Assembly: GCA_965178125.1 (NCBI GenBank) | Contig: OZ237744.1 | Coordinates: 186,001-250,000, forward strand | DNA: 64,000 nt | Reading direction: 5' to 3' | Origin: Bilabrum cf. latius | Taxonomy: Eukaryota > Bigyra: Bicosoecida > Bigyra > Bicosoecida | Shown: piece after piece, positions 23,087-32,491 of the stretch | How the letters are laid out: each line of letters begins with the position of its first letter | Position numbering within the stretch: position 1 is the first letter of the stretch | Notes under the pieces: generated by a model | The model's input: only the letters and a program-made list of their open reading frames with translations | The model's database searches: none | Told to the model about the DNA's origin: nothing | Translations under genes and position numbers: made by a program

Positions 23087-23301
23087 ATGTTGACACTATC
23101 GAACGTACTCTTTGGGGTAGCTGCAGCATCATTAGCTAGATCTAGCCCGCAGTACGAGATTGAGGTCACCAGCATGTCCCAGAAGCCCGTCATGTCAGTC
23201 GTGAACCCGGCAGGCAGTGGGCACTCTCCGTGCAAGTTCACGTTCAACCCTAGTTTTGTGCCAGCAAAAGAAGGATCAGGGATGAAAGAAGACATCATGT
23301 T
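22717..23301 (+). repeat. Segmental duplication, copy A (truncated)
   Basis: About 585 bp matching 25903-26496 at high identity with a few small indels. It contains the upstream region and the first 70 or so codons of the GH130-like gene, then diverges abruptly after GACATCATGTT. It points the same way as copy B. Confidence 0.9.
23087..23301 (+). pseudogene. Truncated 5' fragment of the GH130-like gene
   Basis: Encodes the same signal peptide and N-terminus as the intact gene at 26283-27320 (MLTLSNVLFGVAAASLARSS... to GSGMKEDIM), with one visible substitution (Lys for Asn), and then loses all homology. With TAG read as Gln the frame would continue through AT-rich sequence to TAA 23543-23545, giving a 152-residue chimera. 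That tail has non-coding composition, so I call a broken duplicate. The propeller and all catalytic regions are missing. Confidence 0.75.
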
Positions 23302-23755
23302 GTAGAATTCGGTTCAGCCAGCGAGCACTCAGGACTGGCCATCACGCCATGCCAATTGCCCCTACCATTTTTCGCTAAACATAAAAATCAATGCCACCAA
23401 TTTTTATATAGAAACATTTCTTTTTAACCTCAAATCGGTAGTATTTGCAAGATTACCTCCATCTCGAGAAAATCGCGATCGAGTGCAAGCGAGCAGCGCC
23501 TCACCTTGTCGGACGGACCAGTAGAGCTATTTGCGGGATCCATAACCTCAGATCCAGCGCACCAATCGAATTGAATAATCAATTTAATCGTACCAGCAGA
23601 GCCTCAACTGAATTCATGCTGAGAAAGCTGAGGGAAGTGGCTCGCCCGTCGCCGATCATCAATCATCGCGCGCGGTGGACTGGGGCATATTTGATAATTT
23701 CTGCGCTCTAGCAGTCACAGAACGCCATCAAGAGCCTCCAACTACTATTGCAGCC
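23302..23755. other. AT-rich intergenic stretch
   Basis: This is more AT-rich than the rest of the window, especially 23360-23440. Apart from the possible tail of the truncated GH130 fragment there is no supported coding frame. It separates the duplicate fragment from the next gene and presumably holds that gene's promoter. Confidence 0.5.
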
Positions 23756-25893
23756 ATGGAACAGTCCAATGTAAGGCGTTTATCAATCGAGTGATACCGT
23801 GCAGGCAATCCCGTTCCCACACAGAGCATTTCTGTCGCCGATGGTTTTTTTCGAAGTACACCCGTGCGCAGGGTCAGGAGCGGATTCCTTATAGTGAATA
23901 CAGGTTGTGGGACACAGACGAATCAAACCTTGATTCGTGCGAGGAGGTGAGCATGCCCGCGGCGTTTCTGTCGTCCCGTTTGCGACTGTTTCAACTTTGC
24001 GGCATCCCGTTTCAGCTGGCACGACGCTTATTTGCGCAGTACATTTCCGCGTCGGATGATGACAGCGATGATCAGGCGGGTGCCAGTCAATCGCCCATGG
24101 AGGACGCGATTGGCCCCCACTTGCGGCCTGTGCTTGAGATTGAGCGCCCTCCTGGTCATCCATCTGCAGTGCAACGACCAATGAGCAACGAAGAGCAGCA
24201 CGATTCGTCCATGCCGGCTTGGCAGATAGAGTTTCTCGAGCTGTCACGCCACTTGGAACTCGTGGCTCAGCATCAGAGGCGCTCCACGGCGCAGGAGGGC
24301 GCTGCCCCGGCACGCGCGCCGGGAGAGGGGAGCTCTTCGTCTACGACCGCGTCGGCTGCTGGTGCAGCCGGGCAGATATCCCGCCCGGCGTTTGGTGGCG
24401 AACATCTTGGCGCTGCCGGTGTGCCTTCCATGGGCCAGCTGGCCGGGGGGGCACCGCGACCGATGACCATCGCTGAATAGGAAGAGTTGTCCAGCCCACC
24501 GGCGAACAATAGAGATCTCGGGCCATCGCAGGGTCTGGCGCTCGCGTCGATCCAGCCCCAGATCAACTCGTCGTCATCCGCGGTGCAGGTCGCTGCAGCC
24601 CCGCAGTCGTCTTCCTCGCAGGCTTCCTCGGCAACACAGCAAGGCCAAGACATTACCGGCGCTGCAGGTATGTCGTGCCAGCTGGGGCAGCAACCTGCAG
24701 CCAGCGGTGCAGGTGCAAGCAACCCTGGAACCCGGCTGCTGGCTGGCGTGGTGGGCGAGCCGCAGCGATACCTGCAGGCAGTGCTGGCCGACTGGGGGGA
24801 GCAAGGATCCTAGAAGGCGTGGGTCCGGCTGAGCAGAGCCATGGGCGATGCCTCGGAAGGGCAGCGCCGTGGACACGCCTGGGCCCGCGTCCTGGGGGAC
24901 GAGCCGACGATGGATAGCCTGCGGGTGCTGGGAGGGTACGACACCACGATCACACTCCAAGACGCGAGACCCATTGTGAAGGCACTCGTCGAGCTGGGCA
25001 AGCAGTACAAGTTGGCGGGGGAGCTGGGCCACTAGAGCGAACAGGCCGACCTGTTTGGGGTCTTCTGCAGCGTGGCAAAGGTATCTCCCGACGCGCACAT
25101 GATGGAACCGTGGCTTCAGCTCTTTCAGACCGACCCCATGGCATCTAGCCTCTTGGTACGATGGGGGGGGCATGTGCTGGCGACCATCGACCGGCTGTCA
25201 AGCGCCGGTGATGGCGAGGGGGGCACCGATGGGACCTGGCTGGGTGGCGCAGCCGGCGATGATCGCGACGGCAGAGCGGCGTCGTCTCGACCCGGGCAAG
25301 GAGTCGGCGGCGGGGCACGGGAGGCAAGTGGGGGCGTGGAGGAGCACACAGAAGAGGGCGAGTAGACGCTAGAGGAGCTCGGCTTGGTGGCTGCTCTGCA
25401 GAAGTGGCTGAGGCTGGTCGAGCTATGCGCCGCGGAGCGCGGGCCCAACTGTGAGATCGACGATGCGGAGTGGTTCCTCAGGCGCGAGGCCAGCGTGGCA
25501 GCCCGTGCGCTTTCGCTGTACAGGCTGAGGCACAGCTCGGAGGCTGGAGCCTACCTGGCGGACCGGCTGCAGAGGGATATCGTGGAAGAGAGGGAGGGGG
25601 GGCAACAGAAGCCCATGGATCCGGGAGCGATGTCCGGCGCCGCGGCTGGTGGCGATGACGAACGGGACGGGAGCGACAGCGATGAGGGGGGGCTTGACGA
25701 TGCCATGCTGGGATCTTCTGCGAGCCTGGATGCTGGTGACTCGTCGGCGGCTTCGTCATCCTCTGCAGGCAAAAAGAGGCGCGACGACGTCCCGGGCGCG
25801 TATGCCAAGGATATTAGATCGTCGTTGATGATCCTTGCGTGTGCAGCATAGGCACACGACAATGGAGCGTCTGAAGAGAGTTTGGGACGATGA
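23756..25893 (+). CDS. Unrecognised protein, 647 aa, three exons
   Basis: Proposed exons are 23756-23770 (MEQSN), 23872-23946 and 24040-25893, with introns GTAAGG...GCGCAG (101 nt) and GTGAGC...GCGCAG (93 nt), both phase 0. The large exon is one frame crossing in-frame TAGs at 24478, 24811, 25033, 25363 and 25849 and ends at TGA 25891-25893. Residues of about 30-330 are acidic and Ser/Gln/Ala-rich, probably disordered. About 350-540 look helical and globular (KAWVRLSRAMGDASEG, WLQLFQTDPMASSLLVRW, LVAALQKWLRLVELCAAE). Near the C-terminus a basic KKRR follows a Ser-rich run, a possible nuclear signal. I recognise no family. The 5' exons are the least certain part. The gene sits between two copies of a segmental duplication. 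Confidence 0.6.
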
Positions 25894-25902
25894 TATCAAC
25901 GA

Positions 25903-26496
25903 AGGACCCAATTGCGATGCTTCTATCGATTTCAAGCGGCGGCGGGAACTGGCAGCCTGGTCTCCACACAGCCAATTGGAACCCCTTCGGTGCTTTCGGA
26001 ATCGAACGCCTTGGCATCTCCCTGCCTGGGGCAGCCTCGGGCCATGGCGTGCAACCCTCCCCCCCTCAACTCCCCGGTGGCCCCACCCCTGCAGAATGAT
26101 CGTGAAGAAACTGGGGCTCCCCACGAAACCCCCACCCTGTCGTATGTGCAGTGTGTGCTGTGCTGTGTGCGGTGCTCCTCGGCCTTGTCGCCTCTCTTCG
26201 AGTCATCAGTGACTCGTCACACCTGTCCTGCTCCAGTTGCAGTTTGAGGCGCGTCAGCTCCCATTCATCGGACCTGTGCGGCATGTTGACACTATCGAAC
26301 GTACTCTTTGGGGTAGCTGCAGCATCATTAGCTAGATCTAGCCCGCAGTACGAGATTGAGGTCACCAGCATGTCCCAGAAGCCCGTCATGTCAGTCGTGA
26401 ACCCGGCAGGCAGTGGGCACTCTCCGTGCAAGTTCACGTTCAACCCTAGTTTTGTGCCAGCAAAAGAAGGATCAGGGATGAATGAAGACATCATGT
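25903..26496 (+). repeat. Segmental duplication, copy B
   Basis: Partner of 22717-23301. It starts about 10 bp after the stop codon of the preceding orphan gene and runs through the promoter region and the first 71 or so codons of the intact GH130-like gene. The two copies differ by small indels (for example the CCTGGTCTCCACACAGCC stretch) in the non-coding part, while the coding part is almost unchanged. Confidence 0.9.
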
Positions 26497-27320
26497 TCGT
26501 CCGTGCCGCTGAATGCCCGGACAGCTTCGGTGGTAGCAACGATCACGTGATGATGGCGACTGCGGATCTTTCGACTGGAGCTCTCGGCGACCTCCAGAAA
26601 GGCTTCCAATTCGCATCTGGGAGTGAAGACCCCAGAGTGTACTACAATGAGTATACTTCAACGTACTACAACTTTATGTACATGCCGGGCACCGACTCAA
26701 AGTGCACGAACTCTCAGTGCACCGTGCAGGTGCTGAGCACAAAGACGCCGCTGAACCAGTCCTCATGGCAAAACGAGCACCGCTTCGCGTGGCATCGCAA
26801 CGGGTGTGTGTTCCGTCCTGGACCGAGCACTCCTTACTACGCGCTGTGGGGCGAGGGCAACATCGGGATCAGCTCGACCACGGACTTTGCGACCTTCTCG
26901 CAGATCAGCGACGATTTCCTCAAGCCGCTCGGGCCCCAGTACTCGGAATCGAAACTAGAGGCGGGGGCGCCCCCAGTGCAGCTCTCCGACGGCAACTGGC
27001 TGCACCTCTACGCCGACGCCACGCCCGGGTGGGACCCCCCCAACCACGGGAACTACACGGCAGGGGCCGCAATCATCAGCGCGCCGGCCGATGGCTCTGC
27101 CGCCCCTTCGGTTGTGTGGCGGTCCAAGACGCACCCGTTCGTTCCCTTGCTCCCCTACCAGCAGGGCCTGCCGCCCTACCCCCGGAACCGAGCTGACGTG
27201 ATCTTCCTGCCGACGGTGGTGCCGATGCCTGGTGAAACGGACCTGTTCCGGGTGTGGTTTGGGGCTGCTGATGCTAGCATAGGCACTGCGCTAATGAGGG
27301 TGAAGAAAATCTCGCGCTGA
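26283..27320 (+). CDS. Secreted GH130-like five-bladed propeller glycosidase, 345 aa
   Basis: ATG 26283 is the first Met after in-frame TGAs at 26097 and 26103, and it gives a convincing signal peptide (MLTLSNVLFGVAAASLA). Features typical of GH130-type beta-mannoside phosphorylases/hydrolases are GSEDPRVYYNEYTSTYYNFM, LEAGAPPVQLSDGNWLHLYA, YTAGAAIISAP and the terminal block DVIFLPTVV...DLFRVWFGAADASIGTAL. Other five-bladed families (GH43, GH32, GH68) are less likely because of the gAPP and GAAD..IG motifs. The protein is probably exported and acts on mannan-like or other beta-linked oligosaccharides; phosphorylase and hydrolase cannot be told apart here. There are no in-frame TAGs. A truncated duplicate of its 5' end lies at 23087. 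Confidence 0.75.
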   Translation: MLTLSNVLFGVAAASLARSSPQYEIEVTSMSQKPVMSVVNPAGSGHSPCKFTFNPSFVPAKEGSGMNEDIMFVRAAECPDSFGGSNDHVMMATADLSTGALGDLQKGFQFASGSEDPRVYYNEYTSTYYNFMYMPGTDSKCTNSQCTVQVLSTKTPLNQSSWQNEHRFAWHRNGCVFRPGPSTPYYALWGEGNIGISSTTDFATFSQISDDFLKPLGPQYSESKLEAGAPPVQLSDGNWLHLYADATPGWDPPNHGNYTAGAAIISAPADGSAAPSVVWRSKTHPFVPLLPYQQGLPPYPRNRADVIFLPTVVPMPGETDLFRVWFGAADASIGTALMRVKKISR

Positions 27321-27495
27321 TGGAAGTTTTTGTGCGCCATTGTACGGCGGCCTGGGGGCAGCTCGAGCTACTATCTAGCTAGCAGTACCGTCGCTGATAT
27401 TTTCGTATTGCTTCTGCTTCTCTTTTTGAATCTTGAATGTATCGCTTCTACCAAAAACTTCGCCGATACATCCTTTACATTTTGGCAGCGAATCA

Positions 27496-28785
27496 ATGAA
27501 CATGCAAAGAATCACGAACTGCGCAGCGCTACGCGGCGGCTTCAGGCGTATGAAGCATCGAGCGTCAAGATGCGGGGCTGGTGCTCTGCGGATCCTGTCG
27601 ACTACACCTGGCGAGGAGCCGCTTCTATTCACGCCCGGTCCGCTGACTACATCAATGAAGACAAAAGAAGCCATGCTTGTGGATTTGGGCAGCAGAGACC
27701 CCCGATTTCTGTCTGTAGTGAAAGACATCCGTTCAGGCCTTTTGGAGCTGGGTGGCGTCTCGCAGCAGGAGGGCTATGAATGCGTACTCATGCAAGGCTC
27801 TGGGACGTTCGGAGTGGAATCTGTTCTTTCAAGTTCGGTCCCGCGAGATGATGGCGGCTTGCTGATAGTGTCTAACGGGGCGTACGGCTAGCGGATGGCA
27901 AAGATCGCCTCTGCGAACCGGGCCACGAGCGCGATGATCTCAAAGCCAGAGACGAGCACGTTCACCCTGGATGACGTCAGGAACGGCATGAAGCAGCTAT
28001 CGGCTGACATCAAGAGGCCAGTGAGCCACGTGGCGGTCGTCCACCACGAGACCACGACGGGCTGCCTCAACCGCCTGGAGGGGCTGCGACAAGCTATCGA
28101 CGAGACAGCCGATGAGATCGGAGCGACCAAGCCCGTGAGGCTCATCGTGGACAGCATGAGCGCATTCGGCGCGCAGCCTGTGGACATGAAAGAGCTGGGC
28201 ATCGATTTCCTGGTCTCTTCCAGCAACAAGTGCATCGAGGGCGTGCCGGGGTTCTCCTTTGTGCTCGCAAACAAGGAGGCTCTTCTGGAGCAGGGAGATG
28301 ATAACGCGCGGTCCCTGGCACTCGATCTCAGGGCACAGTGGGAGGGCCTGGAGAACAACGGACAGTTCCGGTTTACCCCGCCCACGCACGCCCTGCTTGC
28401 GTTCTCGAGCGCGCTGGAGCAGCTCAGGGCCGAAGGGGGGCCCGAGGCCAGGCTAGCCAGATACCAGTCGAATTTCGACGTGCTTGTGGATGGGCTTGGA
28501 CGGCTTGGTTTCAACCCCTTGCTGGAAAAGAGCATCCAAGGCCCGTTCATCGCCACGTTCCTGGTGCCGGATGACCCCAGCTGGGACTTTTCCACGTTTT
28601 ACGAGGAGCTCGCTGCGCGTGGCCTGGTGATCTACCCAGGCAAGCTGACGCAGTCGGACTGCTTCCGCATCGGATGCATCGGATAGCTTCAGAACGATGA
28701 CATGCGGACGCTCGTGGGAGCCGTAGAGGAGGTGTTGAAGGGGATGGGCGTGGCCACGCCCGTCAACCAAGTGGCCCTCGCTTGA
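27496..28785 (+). CDS. phnW: 2-aminoethylphosphonate-pyruvate transaminase, 429 aa
   Basis: A PLP-dependent class V aminotransferase that moves the amino group of 2-aminoethylphosphonate to pyruvate, giving phosphonoacetaldehyde and alanine, the first step of phosphonate breakdown. Signature stretches: LLFTPGPLTTS, DLGSRDPRFLSVV, MQGSGTFGVESVL, VVHHETTTGCLN, LIVDSMSAFGAQPVD and SSSNKCIEGVPGFSFV, where the Lys of SNKC is the expected Schiff-base residue. In-frame TAGs occur at 27889, within NGAYG-TAG-RMAKIAS, and at 28684, within RIGCIG-TAG-LQNDD. Both are inside conserved blocks that continue uninterrupted, which is strong evidence that TAG is sense. The N-terminus (MNMQRITNCAALRGGFRRMK) is Arg-rich with no acids, suggesting mitochondrial import. 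Stop is TGA 28783-28785. Confidence 0.93.
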
Positions 28786-28869
28786 AAAGAGCAATAAATG
28801 GTAGCAATACACTCGCTTCATTGGGTTCCAAATACAGATAAATACTCGGTTGAAAACCATTCGCAAGGG

Positions 28870-31800
28870 TCACACCGCCACGCCTGGCATGGATGGCCTA
28901 CCGGTCACCCCTCCGAGCACCGATGCAGACTAGGTATCTGCCTTGGACGATGGCCACAGCCTCACTTCATGACCACCGACGTCGGCCGACCCGTCTGCCA
29001 CTGCTGCAGCGACGTGCACACTCCCCATTCTCACGGGATCCGCTGAGCTGCTCTCCAGCAAAGAGCTCGTGTCGCTGTCGGCCTCCTGCCTCACACTAGA
29101 TGCGCTCGGTCTCCTGTGCAGCCCAGAGCCTGAGCCGGTCACCCTCGAGAGCTCCTAATGCGACCGAAGAGCCGCCCTTGCGCCCTAAGGCAACTGGACG
29201 GAAATCAATCCGTCTTCAGGCCCGTGTGCTGACGCCCCACCGCCACTGTGGCCCCTGGCAGCACGTCCTCGTTCCACCTGAGTCTTTCGACCGTTTCTAC
29301 TCCATCCACACCCGTCCCGCTGATACACAACAGCGGCAAGCACAGCTGCACCTGCGATTGCAAGGCTTCCTGCTACCAGTGCACCGATCACGCCCGGCGC
29401 CATTGACCCACGGCTCGATTTCCCGTCCTCGGTGCTGCTGTCGTCCACGTCTTCTTTAGCCAAAGGGGTTGGAGAGGCGGTCGGCAGGGCGAGAAATCCG
29501 GGGCTCGGCTGCGGGTCTGCGCGAGGGAACGGCGACTCGAGCGGCTGGAACGAAAAAGGGGCGGCCGGGCTTGAACCTGGGATGTGCAGGTTCCACACGA
29601 CTGTGCTCGCGTAGACCAATCTTCCATGCATGCGCGATGATATCGCACGGTACCAGAAGCCCAGGTGCAGACCCTCCGAGGAGTTTGCCGCCTCCCAGAG
29701 GGTGCGAGGAATGGCAGCGGCTTGCTCGGCGGACATGTCTAGTCCAGGCCCCGCTTTCCTGTACAATAACGGAACCACTTTCGCGTCTCCGGGCCCGATG
29801 ATCGACCGGACGAAGCCCACCTTCTGATTCCGGATAACCTAACCGGTTAGAAGGTCCCGCACCAGGACGTGCACGGTGGAGTTGCCAGTCGGCAGGAACT
29901 CGCCGAAATTGATTGCCACGTACAGCTGCACGGTGGCCCAACGGTGCCCTGCAGCCGCCTCGTCGTGCTCGCTTATTGCTTCCCTAGGGGCCAAACTCGG
30001 TTCGGGTGAATCAGGTTCGGCTTCCTGTGGATTGGGTTCCTCTGATTGCGATCCCCTTTCTCCCGATACGATGGATTTATGAACCAGATCGGCTGGCACT
30101 GGCAGGAGTGCTGCAGCGGTCGGCGTGCGCAAAGGGAAGAATCCCGTGCCGAGAGTGCTGCCATCCGTCACCAAGCAAGCGGACGCGTCCTCCCACAAAA
30201 TCTCGTTAGAGTCAAGCGCGATTAGGACTTGCAAGCAGCTGTACTCGCCCGCCTCGTAATTGGCTCTGCCAGGCAAGTCATCATCGAAGCTACCGCCCTG
30301 CGCACTGCTTCGCAGCAGCAACCCGCCGTCCTGCCGAACCAAGCTGCTCGGAATGAGCTGGAACAAAGGCCGCTAGCTCGATGGCACTAGCATCGCCATT
30401 GTAAGACTAATACCAGCCGCATCCTCTTCCTAGCCTGAATCCTCGTCCTGGGATATACTTCTTTGAGCCGTAGCAACCATGCTGCCCTCGCTACTACCAT
30501 TGATCGCACAGGTGTCGATGGGCAGCCTGAACGCCAGCGCAGCCGAAGAGCACACGGGGAATGCATTGCTGCCTATGTCTTCCAAGAAGGAGCACGACTG
30601 CAGCGCAGTGACGAGCCTTCGGTCCCGACGACTCGGAGAATTGCTTCTTTTCGTCGGCGAGGAGGAGGAGGAGGGCTGCCCGAGCACTCGGCGCCTGCGA
30701 GTATCAGTGGCGAGCCCCGCACCATGCCTCGCATCTCCGCTGAACCGCGCGCCAGATAGGACCCTTCCTTGAATCTCGGGGCTGTATTTTTTCGGGCCAC
30801 GGTGGTCCCAAGCCGTCGCGCCCCACCTGCGGGGGTCACCGGTGTCGTTGACTGGCGATTGGGGCGTGTCTGCTGCCGGCGAGCCGATGCTTTCTGAAAC
30901 GTTGTGCACCCATAGGTTAAGCAATGCGGGGAGGTACGCCTAGCTTCTATCGTTCGGTCGCAGCCATTTAACTCCTGCCTCCATAAACTCGAAACTCGCG
31001 GCCTAGGAAAAGCGCACAGGCTCGGACTACCCCACATCTGTGTTCCTGCCGTGCCTGGCGCACACGTCCTCATCATCCTCGCAAGTCAGGGCCCATACGT
31101 GCTCGATGTTTCCGTTGGAGGGGTCAAGTATCATGAGCGCGGCCGCAGCGAACGGAACCCTGAGCTTGTGACGAGTGTGCGCGCCTTGGTCGAGGCCTTG
31201 ACGCACCGCGAGCACGACCCGGGACGTCGAGCCAGTGCGCTCGCACGAAGCCCCTGTGGGCGGGAGCCCGTGGGAGCTCCGCCACGCGCATGAACTTGCG
31301 CTCCGGAAGACGATCATTTGATGAGGCAGTGTGAGGAACTGCAGAGACCAGTCGAGCGTTTCCTCGGGGCTGGTCGCATCGTCCGGAGCATCCCCAATGG
31401 GCAGCAGCTCGCGCGACAAGTGCCTCTCATACAGGAGGGCAGCGTCGCGCACACCGACGCCCACAATGGCAGTTCGTTCGCGATTTAGTTGGTCCACTGC
31501 TCCGCCGAGGGGCAGGTAGTGCCCTGGCACCGTTGCGAAGACATCGTGTGCCATACTGGTCGCAAACTCCTGCACCGTCGCAGTGTCGGTGTCAAGCCCT
31601 GCCCTCGCGAGCTCAGAAGAAGCTGCATGCATGAACTCAACGTGCGATGGCTTCGAAGTAGCTTGGTAGCTCGGCCAGACAAGCGGTAGCAGCAGCGAGA
31701 GAACGGGAGGCCGCCCTGCTGGAAGCGGCTCCACGAACTGGTCAGGCGAGCCAGTGTCCTCCTCTGGTATCAAATCGTCCTGAGCATTCAGATCAGCGAT

Positions 31801-32238
31801 AAACATCAGCACTTGAGCATCAGAAAAAACGGCTACCCTGGCAACGCAGTCGGATCTCGTGCCGTGTGTCAGCTCCTGCCGAACCCCGTTGCACTCAGAG
31901 CGCAGCCATTGCACCGAGGATGATCTCGGGTAGTTTTCTAGCGCGTTGGATCTCCAGACTACTCTAGAATCGTACAACCTGTATGCCCTCAACTCCACAG
32001 TTCGCGCATTGCTATTCTGAAATAGGTTGAAGGCGAAGGCTTCGAGAGCTTCGGCTTGCGAGCCATGGTCAGAAGCAAGTGCCATGGCACTCTCCTGACC
32101 TCCATGAATCTCGGCAATTTCAACCTGATCGGCGCGTATCGAAGCTGCATCGAGCGGGAAGCCGCTGGGAACAGGGTCTGCACAGCAGCACAAACAAACA
32201 ACAAAGCAGGCAGCAAGTAAAGCAACCACGCTCATCAT
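28870..32238 (-). CDS. Orphan type I membrane protein, 1122 aa
   Basis: One frame from ATG 32238 to TGA 28872-28870, crossing about nine TAGs (for example at 31029, 31005, 30942, 30432, 29841, 29187, 29157 and 28932, given as 5' ends on this strand). A signal peptide (MMSVVALLAACFVVCLCCC) is followed by an ectodomain of about 930 residues that I do not recognise, a single membrane helix near residues 950-975 (GVIGALVAGSLAIAGAAVLA) and a Ser/Arg-rich cytoplasmic tail. Pro/Glu/Ser-rich linkers in the ectodomain (QSEEPNPQEAEPDSPEPSLA) suggest mucin-like spacers. The layout suits a surface receptor or adhesin, but this is inferred from topology alone. The downstream part could be spliced differently; I see no need for an intron. 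Confidence 0.7.
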
Positions 32239-32491
32239 AGTTCAGCGGGCACCGAGAAGAACTAGCAAATGCGTTATTGCTGCGATTTAGCGCAGCATTT
32301 AGTGCCAATGAGAGATATGGGATGGCAAGAATGGTCACGCGACCCCACACCGCAGATGGTCTTCATCATCGATGTTGGCGTCGGGGTGCAGCCAAGTTGG
32401 CCGCGAGTGGCGGTTTGTGGCAGGATGAGATGCCAATGCCACCGCGCGTCTTGCCTGTTTGCATATCGACCCAGAACAGCAACGCATTCCG

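Noticed and set aside
25835-26212. 125-codon ORF upstream of the GH130 gene
   Set aside because: It overlaps the 3' end of the orphan gene in another frame and the duplicated promoter region; its frame is not kept in the other copy.
27889-27891. UAG as Leu or as a rare special residue (for example pyrrolysine)
   Set aside because: The UAG contexts are hydrophilic and Gln-like, including Gln runs and coiled-coil surface positions. UAGs are frequent and dispersed over all genes, unlike pyrrolysine. Glu or Lys cannot be formally excluded without alignments.
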